DNA from: Desulfobulbaceae bacterium
Lineage (GTDB): Bacteria > Desulfobacterota > Desulfobulbia > Desulfobulbales > SURF-16
Length of the DNA: 64,000 bases
Direction of reading: 5' to 3'
NCBI GenBank assembly: GCA_023230525.1
Contig: JALNXE010000002.1
Coordinates: 25,639 to 89,638, forward strand
This document shows, one piece after another, positions 24,695 through 32,015 of this stretch; positions within the stretch are counted from its first letter, which is position 1, and each line of letters opens with the position of its first letter. A program made the position numbers and the translations under genes. The notes under the pieces are model-generated. The model had not been told where the DNA came from. It saw only the letters and a list, made by a program, of their open reading frames with translations, and did no database searches.

Positions 24695-26077
24695 TCAGTC
24701 GGAGGAGCCGGTGATGGCGGCAAAGGTCTGGGTGAGATAGTCGGACATGCTGGTCATCTCGCTCAGGTAGGAGTCCAGTTCGACGTACTGTTTGGTCAGT
24801 ATCTCGTATTTTTTATCCAGCCGCTCCGTGTCCTTTTCGATCTGCTCTTCCAGGCTGTCAATGCGCTGCTGCACCAGCGAGGTTTCCGAGGCATAGATAC
24901 CGCTGTCCTCGGTGGCGGCATTGCGCAGGAAATCGCTCACCTTGTCGGCAAAGCCTGTGATGTCCGAGTCGTCGTCGCCGTTGAAGAAGGCGGCGAGATC
25001 AGCAAAGTTTTCTTCCAGCATGGTGGTCAGGGTGTCATCATCGATGGTGATGGTCCCGTCCGATTCATAGGAGAGCCCCAAGTCGAAAATGGAGGTCACC
25101 GGGCTGTCCGAGCCGGCCTGGATAAAGGTGTTCATCAGGTTTTGCATGCTGGAGGGCAGATCGTCAAAACCGGTGGAGGCGAGAATGCCGAGTTCCTCGG
25201 TGTCGGTGTCATAACCGCTGTTTGCTGAAATTTCCGTGAGGATGTCATTATAGGCGGTCACCAGATTGGTGATTAACTCCTTGATCTTCTCCTCATCGTT
25301 GCTGACCGAAATGGTGCTGGCGCCGGTACCCTGCAGGGTGAACTGCACGGAGGGGATGATGTCCGTGATGGTGTTGCTTTGGCGCTGGTAGTCGATGCCG
25401 TCCACGGAAAATCGGGCATTGAGGCTGGCACCGTCCGCACCCGTCTTTTCCGTCAGGGCCAGCGCGGAAAGCTGGGTGAGCAGTGAGATCCTGTTGTCCT
25501 CGCCGGTCTCATCGGCCTGCAGGACCAGCTGGTAGGGATTGTCCGCATCGCCGTTGTTGACCAGGCTTGCGGTGACGCCGGGGTTGCTTGCGTCGTTGTT
25601 GATCAGCTCGGCCAACTCCATAAGGGTGGTGCCGCCGGCCACCGCAAGCGTCACCGTGGTCTCGCCCAGCTGGTAGGAGAAGGTGGTGCTCTCGTCGCTT
25701 TCGGCATCATACACCACGGTGGTCTGGCCGGCCACGCCGTCCGCGATCCACGAACTCCTGGCGGCCAGGGCCGTTACGGTAACCTGCGTGTCCTGCACCG
25801 CTGCCCCGTCGCTTGTGGCCAGGGTCAGCACGCTTGCATCGGACACCGTGGCGTCGCGGGAAATAAAGGTGCTTTCCAGGGAGAGTTCCAGGGCATATCC
25901 TTTCATGTCGAGCAGTTTGCCCTGAACCACGGTGAATTCGCTGAGCTGGGTTTCATAGGCGCTGACCTTAGCTTCCTTGGCGGTAATGACCTCCTGATCG
26001 ATCTCCCGCAGCGAATCAAGGGTGCCCTGCAGATCAATACTGGAACCAAGTCCCAGCGATGAAATTGTTCCTGACAT
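24695..26077 (-). CDS. fliD: Flagellar filament cap / hook-associated protein 2 (FliD)
   Basis: 460 residues, start ATG 26077 after AGGAGGACGGAA. The N-terminal coiled region (SSLGLGSSIDLQGTLDSLRE, then AKEAKVSAYETQLSEFTVVQ) and C-terminal region (IDSLEEQIEKDTERLDKKYE, then LDSYLSEMTSMSDYLTQTFA) are standard FliD; the middle holds the D2/D3 domains (TQVTVTALAARSSWIADG). It forms the cap at the filament tip that folds incoming flagellin. It is apart from the other flagellar genes by 8 kb and is not followed by fliS. The next gene on the other side encodes an EF-hand protein with a similar first ten residues. Confidence 0.95.
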   Translation of the reverse strand: MSGTISSLGLGSSIDLQGTLDSLREIDQEVITAKEAKVSAYETQLSEFTVVQGKLLDMKGYALELSLESTFISRDATVSDASVLTLATSDGAAVQDTQVTVTALAARSSWIADGVAGQTTVVYDAESDESTTFSYQLGETTVTLAVAGGTTLMELAELINNDASNPGVTASLVNNGDADNPYQLVLQADETGEDNRISLLTQLSALALTEKTGADGASLNARFSVDGIDYQRQSNTITDIIPSVQFTLQGTGASTISVSNDEEKIKELITNLVTAYNDILTEISANSGYDTDTEELGILASTGFDDLPSSMQNLMNTFIQAGSDSPVTSIFDLGLSYESDGTITIDDDTLTTMLEENFADLAAFFNGDDDSDITGFADKVSDFLRNAATEDSGIYASETSLVQQRIDSLEEQIEKDTERLDKKYEILTKQYVELDSYLSEMTSMSDYLTQTFAAITGSSD

Positions 26078-26146
26078 TTCCGTCCTCCTTCTGGGTCATG
26101 TGTTGCTGCCGGCGAGTCATTAAAGAACCCGGCTCCCGGCGTCGGA

Positions 26147-26161
26147 GCGGGCCAGGCCCGC
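26147..26161. repeat. GCGGGCC palindrome
   Basis: GCGGGCCAGGCCCGC within CGGAGCGGGCCAGGCCCGCG resembles 13446-13460 (GCGGGCCTTGCCCGC within GGAGCGGGCCTTGCCCGCGA), a second palindrome type, also near flagellar genes. Confidence 0.5.
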
Positions 26162-26337
26162 GACCCCTGGCATTGGGGAAAGAGATTATCCCGGATAACC
26201 GCTCCCGTTGGCTTGTAAGTCGCGGCGGAAGAGGGGACCGGTTACAGGAAAAAATCGGCACCGGTGTAACCGTGGGGGGGAGCTGGGCCGACCTGACGGG
26301 GCATGGGGAGCGGGAAATGCCCGGCAATCCCTGGATT

Positions 26338-26383
26338 GTAAAGTTTTGTAAACAGGGGAGCGGCAGTTTTAACATAACTTAAC
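26338..26383. promoter_or_regulatory. CpxR-box-like inverted double site upstream of EF-hand gene
   Basis: GTAAA-N5-GTAAA at 26338-26352 is a perfect match to the E. coli CpxR box. After 16 bp it is followed by TTAAC-N5-TTAAC at 26369-26383, i.e. GTTAA-N5-GTTAA on the minus strand. It lies 139 bp before the EF-hand gene and 261 bp before fliD. The layout repeats that at 7884-7930. Confidence 0.6.
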
Positions 26384-26521
26384 ATGAGTTTTGCGGGCAA
26401 TGGGCCGATGATGAAATGTAACCGCCGGCAAGTCCGAAACAAGGGTGGAGGACGGATGGGCCGGTAATTGCCATACCCTGACGAAAATCACCGGCAGGTA
26501 CACCAAAGGAGGAGGTAGAAC

Positions 26522-27235
26522 ATGAGCACAATCAGCAGTCTGGGGAGTTCCATGGGTACGATGATGAATGCCATGGCCATGCAGCGCCCCGACAAACAGC
26601 AGATGTTCGGCAAGGTTGATACGGACGGCAGCGGCGCGGTGGATCAGACCGAGTTGGCATCCTTTGCCGAGGGGCTTTCCGAGCAGACCGGCATTGAGAT
26701 CAACGCCGAGGAGGCGCTGTCCGCCTATGATGCGGATGGGGATGGCGCTTTGTCCCAGCAGGAAATGGAGGCGATGATGGGGGCCTATATGCCGCCCCCG
26801 CCGATCATGCCCGCCGCGGGGGAAGAATCCGGCGACACGGCGATGAATCCCGGCTCAATGCCGCCCCCGCCGGATAAAGAGGAGATGTTTAACAGCATTG
26901 ATGCGGATGGCAGCGGCACCATTGATGAGAGCGAGCTGGCCTCCTTTGTTGACCAGCTCGCCGAGGATACGGGCATTGAGCTCAACGCGGAAGACGCTCT
27001 CTCCACTTACGACACGGATGGGGATGGCGCTTTATCCCAGGAGGAAATGGATACCATGATGACCGCCAGCATGCCATCGCCCCCGCCGCCTCCACCATCC
27101 CAGGTCATAGCCGCCTATAACCAGAACAGCGGCGGCAGCGACAGCGAGACGATTTCCCAGTTGCTGTCTCTGCTCGGCGATTCCGGGGAGGAGGAGCAAA
27201 GCTCCTCGTATATGCCGTTAAATATTACGGCATAG
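26522..27235 (+). CDS. Four-EF-hand calcium-binding protein
   Basis: 237 residues, ATG 26522 behind AAAGGAGGTAGAAC. There are four canonical EF-hand loops: residues 33-44 (DTDGSGAVDQTE), 70-81 (DADGDGALSQQE), 127-138 (DADGSGTIDESE) and 164-175 (DTDGDGALSQEE). The two halves are an internal duplication, joined by a proline-rich linker with PPPP runs. No signal peptide is seen. The first residues, MSTISSLGSSMG, resemble those of FliD (MSGTISSLGLGSS), which may be chance or a shared export signal. The C-terminus is polar and acidic. It probably buffers or senses calcium. It lies between fliD and the CpxRA-like genes, with a CpxR-like box in front. Confidence 0.9.
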   Translation: MSTISSLGSSMGTMMNAMAMQRPDKQQMFGKVDTDGSGAVDQTELASFAEGLSEQTGIEINAEEALSAYDADGDGALSQQEMEAMMGAYMPPPPIMPAAGEESGDTAMNPGSMPPPPDKEEMFNSIDADGSGTIDESELASFVDQLAEDTGIELNAEDALSTYDTDGDGALSQEEMDTMMTASMPSPPPPPPSQVIAAYNQNSGGSDSETISQLLSLLGDSGEEEQSSSYMPLNITA

Positions 27236-27321
27236 GGGGAAAAACTGGCCAGACGGGACAGGATGGCCGCCTATCAGCAGGCGGTCTTCCTGTTTGGTGA
27301 TTTCCGCAAAAAATTGCCCGG

Positions 27322-28716
27322 TCAGCCGGTCAGGGGCAGGGCGATGGTGATCAGCAGGCCGCCGCCCTCAGCGTTGGCGGCGGTCATGCTGCCGCCATGC
27401 AGGCGAACGGCCCGTTCGGCAATGGCCAGGCCGATGCCGGTGCCGCCGCTTTGCCGGTCACGGGCCTCGGCCACCCGGAAAAAGGGTTTGAAGAGATGAT
27501 GCAGGCACCATTCCGGAGCCCCGGGTCCGTGGTCGCGCACCGCGATGACGGCGAGCCGGGCTTCCCCTTCCGTGACCGTTGCACAGGAGATCTCTACTTG
27601 GGTGTTTTCGCGGGTGTAGCGCACCGCGTTGCGGATGACATTTTCCAAGGCGCGCCGCAGAAGTTCCCTGGAGCCGTGCATGACTGCCCCGGCAGCACAG
27701 CCGGCCGCCAGGGTTACCCGGCAGTTGCGGCTGCCTGCCTCAAAATCCGCGTCAATGGTGACTGCCCGCAGGAGTTCCGTCAGATCCACGCTGTTTTTTT
27801 CCAGCTCCTGCACCCCGGTCTCCAGGACCGTGAGGGTCATGAGCTGGCCGATCAGTTCATTGAGCCGTTCCGACTCCTTTTCGATGCGGTCAAGGAACTG
27901 GCCGGCATTTTCACCGGCCCGCTGCCGGGCCAGTTCCAGGGCCACATTGAGCCGGGCCAGCGGCGAGCGTAATTCATGGGAGATGTCGCGCAGCAGCCGT
28001 TTCTGGGACAGCAGCAGGCCCTCGATCCGTTCCGCCATGGTGTCGAAATCCCGGCCCAGGTCCGCCACCTCGTTGCCTTTTCCGCCCATCTCCTTGGCGA
28101 CCCGCACCGAGAAATCACCGCCGGCAATGCGGTTGGTCGCCTCCCGCAGCTTGCGGATGGGAGCGGTCAGCGAGCGGGCCAGGAAATAACAGACCAGGCC
28201 GCCGAAAATGGAGAAGAGCAGGATATTATCCCAGGGACGATGGCCCATGGGAGGAAACAGCGGACGGGGCGGCTCCGGTATCTTCAGCACGATGACCAGG
28301 GGTTGCCCGTCCTGATCGGCACCCTGATCAAGGCGCAGGCCAAGCCATTTATCCCCGGGCCCCGGCGGCGGGGGGCGGTTTTCTTCGCCGGACAGGATCC
28401 CGGCGGCGGTATCCCTGGCCGCGTCCGGGGCCGTCTGACCGGAAAGGGGATTGCCCCGGCCGGCAAAGAGATAGATGGCGATGCCGGAATGCTGCTCGAT
28501 CCCTTCCTCATAAGCGCGCAATCCCTGCTGGCCGCCTTTCTGCCAGGCGGCAAGGGCTTGCTCGCCGTACCTGGCCATGGCCTGCATGCTGAAATCGCGC
28601 ATGCCGGGATAGGGATGCTCCGGCCGGTTTTTCAGGCCCACGAAATAAAACGGCACGCCCATCAGGATGATGGTCAGCCAGAAACTGAAGAAAATTTTCA
28701 GGAATAAACTGCGCAT
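27322..28716 (-). CDS. cpxA: CpxA-like sensor histidine kinase
   Basis: 464 residues. A first membrane helix (SLFLKIFFSFWLTIILMGVP) is followed by a periplasmic sensor region of about 140 residues, rich in Pro and Gly. A second helix (ILLFSIFGGLVCYFLARSL), a HAMP domain, the phosphoacceptor H-box DISHELRSPLARLNVAL, the N-box (ENVIRNAVRYTRE) and the G-boxes (VRDHGPGAP and GGTGIGLAIAERAVRLHGGS) complete a class I kinase. Its gene starts 30 bp after the CpxR-like regulator gene, as in cpxRA. In E. coli CpxA senses envelope misfolding and is held back by CpxP; a CpxP-like gene lies at 63603. Confidence 0.9.
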   Translation of the reverse strand: MRSLFLKIFFSFWLTIILMGVPFYFVGLKNRPEHPYPGMRDFSMQAMARYGEQALAAWQKGGQQGLRAYEEGIEQHSGIAIYLFAGRGNPLSGQTAPDAARDTAAGILSGEENRPPPPGPGDKWLGLRLDQGADQDGQPLVIVLKIPEPPRPLFPPMGHRPWDNILLFSIFGGLVCYFLARSLTAPIRKLREATNRIAGGDFSVRVAKEMGGKGNEVADLGRDFDTMAERIEGLLLSQKRLLRDISHELRSPLARLNVALELARQRAGENAGQFLDRIEKESERLNELIGQLMTLTVLETGVQELEKNSVDLTELLRAVTIDADFEAGSRNCRVTLAAGCAAGAVMHGSRELLRRALENVIRNAVRYTRENTQVEISCATVTEGEARLAVIAVRDHGPGAPEWCLHHLFKPFFRVAEARDRQSGGTGIGLAIAERAVRLHGGSMTAANAEGGGLLITIALPLTG

Positions 28717-28746
28717 GATCTCCGTGGGGCCAGCCGTGGCCGGGGT

Positions 28747-29451
28747 TTATGGTGCGGCTTGGGTATAAAGATAGCCCACGCCGCGGATGGTCTTGATTCT
28801 TTCCCGGCCCTTGCTCGCATGGCCCAGTTTTTTCCGCAGGCTGCTGACATGCACGTCGATGCTGCGGTCAAAGGTGGAAAGTTTGCGGTCCAGCACCTTT
28901 TCGGTGAGTTCCTCGCGGCTGACCACCTGGCCGGCCGTCTTCAACAGCTCGTGGAGCAGGGAAAATTCAACGGTGGTCAGCTCGACGTTGCCGCCATTCT
29001 GGACAACGGTTCTGGTGCCGGGATCAAGACGGATATCGCCGACGGTCAGCTGTTCCGCCCGGGTCTGCTGCCCGGCTTCAAGCCGGCGTGCCTCGCTACG
29101 GCGCTGAATGGCCCGGATCCTGGCCAGCAGCTCCCTGGGATTGAAGGGTTTGGGCAGATAATCGTCAGCCCCCATTTCCAGGCCGATGATCCGGTCAATC
29201 TCTTCTCCCCGGGCGGTGAGCATGAGCACCGGCACGGTGGAGCCTGCGCGGATATGGCGCAGGACATCAAAGCCGTTCATGCCCGGCAGCATCACGTCCA
29301 GCACCACCAGATCATGCTCGCCGGACAGGGCGCAGGCAAGCCCCTGGCGGGCCTGGTGCATGGCCGACACGGCAAACCCTTCCGGCTGCAGATAGTCAAT
29401 GAGCAGCTCGCACAGCTCCGTGTCATCATCAATTACCAGTATCCGGTTCAT
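28747..29451 (-). CDS. cpxR: CpxR-like OmpR-family response regulator
   Basis: 234 residues from ATG 29451 (MNRILVIDDDTEL); an in-frame ATG 29460 gives three more residues. The receiver domain has D8-D10, the phosphoacceptor D52 (LVVLDVMLPG), a conserved T (MLTARGEEID) and K (DDYLPKPFNPREL). The C-terminal winged helix contains VVSREELTEKVLDRKLSTFD and DVHVSSLRKKLG and ends TIRGVGYLYT. The whole chain is strikingly similar to E. coli CpxR (VVSREHLSQEVLGKRLTPFD). A GTTAA-N5-GTAAA site about 96 bp upstream suggests autoregulation. Other GTAAA-N5-GTAAA-like sites in the window point to possible targets. Confidence 0.93.
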   Translation of the reverse strand: MNRILVIDDDTELCELLIDYLQPEGFAVSAMHQARQGLACALSGEHDLVVLDVMLPGMNGFDVLRHIRAGSTVPVLMLTARGEEIDRIIGLEMGADDYLPKPFNPRELLARIRAIQRRSEARRLEAGQQTRAEQLTVGDIRLDPGTRTVVQNGGNVELTTVEFSLLHELLKTAGQVVSREELTEKVLDRKLSTFDRSIDVHVSSLRKKLGHASKGRERIKTIRGVGYLYTQAAP

Positions 29452-29921
29452 GGCCAGCATCTTACACCCGAAATGATCAGCGAGGTAATGGGTATTCCGA
29501 AACGCCCTGAAATATCTCATTTTACTGAGGCATGTTAGAATTTGCTGTTAAGAATTGTAAAGTTTGTTTTCCGGCCGAGGTGCGACTTTGGCGTAACTTA
29601 TGGGGGTAATAGGCTGATTTTTCAGGTGTTTCTTTGTGGCCTATTTGGCGATTTGCAACCGAGGTAAATTTTTTTACAGATAAAGGCCGGGGAATACCAT
29701 GCCTCATTTTTGCCGGATGGTAGCCCAAGGCAGGATAATCAGAGGTTTTTAACATTGCTGGCAGCGGGAAAAACTATCTGGCAGGGAAATTGCTGTAAGT
29801 TTGCAGGATTATGCGGTATGACATGAGGCAGGAGAGGTTAAAAAAAACAGGGTGGAGTAATGGTTGCAAGGGTTGCGGCAGACTCCGCGATTTTTATGGA
29901 ACACAGCAAAGGAGGAGAGCA
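29452..29921. other. Divergent intergenic region between cpxR-like and S8 protease genes
   Basis: No gene is seen. It contains a CpxR-like half-site pair (29547-29561). The part closer to the protease has an open in-frame extension from 29811, but the better ribosome site is at 29909-29918, so I treat it as leader. Confidence 0.5.
29547..29561 (+). promoter_or_regulatory. CpxR-box-like site upstream of cpxRA-like operon
   Basis: GTTAA-N5-GTAAA, one mismatch from the E. coli CpxR consensus, 96-110 bp upstream of the cpxR-like start codon. It is followed directly by GTTTG/GTTTT-like words at the same pitch. It would allow the regulator to control its own operon. Confidence 0.5.
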
Positions 29922-31718
29922 GTGAGAAAAATATTGTCAAAGTGTCTTATGGGGGCGACAGTCTTCGGGGTGGTGGCAATCCAGGGAACCTGCAGCGCGG
30001 CAAATCAGGCCGCCGCCGGGGACACGTTCAGGACGGGAGAGATCGTCATGGCCGGCACGGCAGCGCAGGTGCCGGGCGGCTATAAAATCAAAAAGGTGCT
30101 GCCCAATGCCGGGCTCGTTGTGCTTGAGGTGGCAAAAGGGCAGGAGGCGCGGCATGTCTCCTTATTGCAAGGCAAGGGGAAAAAATGCGGCTTGAACCTG
30201 AAATATCAGGCTTTTTCCACCCCGGATGATACGTATTACGGCAGCCAGTGGAATATGCGCATGGTGCAGAGCGAACAGGCCTGGGATATCAGCACCGGGA
30301 GAAACGCCACCGTGGCCATTCTTGACACGGGCCTGAAAACGGCCGGGGCTGAAGATGGCATTGGCTGTACGGAGATCCTGCCGGGCAGCGATATCGTCAA
30401 CAGTGACAGTGACCCGGAGGACGGCGCCGGCCACGGCACCCATGTGGCCGGCACCGTGGCCCAGACAACGGACAACGGCATCGGGGTGGCCGGGCTGGCC
30501 TATGGGGCCTGTGTCATGCCGGTCAAGGTGCTCGATGACAGCGGCGCAGGCACCTCGGCGGATATTGCCGAGGGCGTGGCCTTTGCCGTGGCCAAGGGGG
30601 CCTCGGTCATCAACATGAGCCTGGGCTGGAGCGCCAAGTCGCGGGTCACCACGGATCCGGTCCTTGATCCGGCCCTGGCCGCCGCCCATGCCGACGGGGT
30701 CACCATTGTCTGCGCTGCCGGCAATGAAGGCTGGAGCAAAAATGTGAGTTATCCGGCCATTTCTCCCTACACCATCGCCGTAGGGGCGGTTGATATCAAC
30801 GGCACGGTGGCCTCCTATTCCAACGGCGGCACCGGCCTTGACCTGGTGGCCCCGGGGGGAGGGAACACGGTTGCCGGAGACGGGATCCTGCAGGAAACCT
30901 TTGATGACAGCGGCTGGAACTACTTCTTTTACAGCGGCACCTCCATGGCCACCCCCCATGTCGCTGCGGCCGCGGCCATGCTCTATGCCAAAGATCCCTC
31001 CATCACCCCTGAAGAAGTGCTCGCCGCGCTTACCGCTACCGCCAAGGATCTCGGCTCCGCCGGCTATGACAGTGCTTACGGTCATGGCCTGCTGCAGGTC
31101 TATGATGCGCTTAACGCTGTCGGGGAGTGTCTTGATGCCGACGGAGATACCTGGACCACCTGCAGCGGGGACTGCAATGATGGCAGCAGCGCCGTTTTTC
31201 CGGGTGCCGAAGAGGCATGCGGCGACGGGATCGACAACAACTGCAACGGCGTCATTGACGAAGGCTGCGAGGTATGTACTGATAATGACGTAGACGGCCT
31301 GACCACCTGCGACGGGGACTGTGATGACCACAACAGCTCTGTCTATCTTGGTGCCCCGGAACTCTGCGGCGACGGGATCGACAACAATTGCGACGGCGTC
31401 ATTGACGAAGGCTGCGAGGTATGTACTGATAATGACGTAGACGGCCTGACCACCTGTGACGGGGACTGTGATGACCGCAACAGCTCTGTCTATCTTGGTG
31501 CCCCGGAACTATGCGGCGACGGGCTCGACAACAACTGCGACGGCGTTATTGACGAAGGCTGCGAGGCCTGCACCGACAATGACGGGGATACCTGGACCAG
31601 TTGTGAAGGTGATTGTGACGACGACAACTACTATATCAATCCCGGCCGGCCGGATAGCTCGGGACGCTGGAGCAGGGATGGCGTTGACAACGACTGCGAC
31701 GGTTTGATCGATAAGTAA
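29922..31718 (+). CDS. Secreted subtilisin-like (S8) serine protease with MopE-type repeats
   Basis: 598 residues from GTG 29922, which follows AAAGGAGGAGAGCA and opens a signal peptide (KILSKCLMGATVFGVVAIQG). The S8 catalytic triad is complete: Asp in AILDTGLKTAG, His in GHGTHVAGTVAQ, Ser in GTSMATPHVAAAAAML, with the oxyanion Asn in AAGNEG. After about residue 400 come four repeats of the MopE metal-binding type, each with DxDGDxWTTCxGDCxD and CGDGIDNNCDGVIDEGC-like segments rich in Asp and Cys. Two adjacent copies are almost identical over a 147-bp period (31269-31415 and 31416-31562). The repeats probably bind calcium or copper outside the cell. Single gene, ended by a strong terminator. 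Confidence 0.92.
   Translation: MRKILSKCLMGATVFGVVAIQGTCSAANQAAAGDTFRTGEIVMAGTAAQVPGGYKIKKVLPNAGLVVLEVAKGQEARHVSLLQGKGKKCGLNLKYQAFSTPDDTYYGSQWNMRMVQSEQAWDISTGRNATVAILDTGLKTAGAEDGIGCTEILPGSDIVNSDSDPEDGAGHGTHVAGTVAQTTDNGIGVAGLAYGACVMPVKVLDDSGAGTSADIAEGVAFAVAKGASVINMSLGWSAKSRVTTDPVLDPALAAAHADGVTIVCAAGNEGWSKNVSYPAISPYTIAVGAVDINGTVASYSNGGTGLDLVAPGGGNTVAGDGILQETFDDSGWNYFFYSGTSMATPHVAAAAAMLYAKDPSITPEEVLAALTATAKDLGSAGYDSAYGHGLLQVYDALNAVGECLDADGDTWTTCSGDCNDGSSAVFPGAEEACGDGIDNNCNGVIDEGCEVCTDNDVDGLTTCDGDCDDHNSSVYLGAPELCGDGIDNNCDGVIDEGCEVCTDNDVDGLTTCDGDCDDRNSSVYLGAPELCGDGLDNNCDGVIDEGCEACTDNDGDTWTSCEGDCDDDNYYINPGRPDSSGRWSRDGVDNDCDGLIDK
31269..31562 (+). repeat. Tandem 147-bp repeat inside the protease gene
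   Basis: Two 49-codon units starting GAGGTATGTACTGATAATGA are nearly identical (a few substitutions), while the units before and after are more diverged. This points to recent tandem duplication of the MopE-like module. Copy number could vary between strains. Confidence 0.8.
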
Positions 31719-31752
31719 GATGTAAAAAAAGATGTAAAAAAAAACTAAACCC

Positions 31753-31796
31753 ATTACAGGCGTAGAATCGCATGATTCCACGCCTGTAATTTTTTA
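31753..31796 (+). terminator. Intrinsic terminator after the S8 protease gene
   Basis: ATTACAGGCGTAGAATC and GATTCCACGCCTGTAAT form a 17-bp stem with one mismatch and a 4-nt loop, followed by a run of T. It lies 35 bp past the stop codon. Confidence 0.92.
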
Positions 31797-32015
31797 TGGC
31801 GAAGTCATGGTATTTCCGGGCCGGCAGACAAACAAGACCGGGACAGCTTGCCTTCTTGTGGGGAAATGGTCGTTTGCCCTGAAAAGCACGGCAGCAGAAC
31901 AATAACAATTTGACATGAGGAGTGCGGCAGGCATAAAAGATAGACAGGGGGTTGTTCTGGACAATGGCGTCCGTCATGCCCCCCTTTCCCTGATCCGGAG
32001 ATTTCTTCAGAACAT

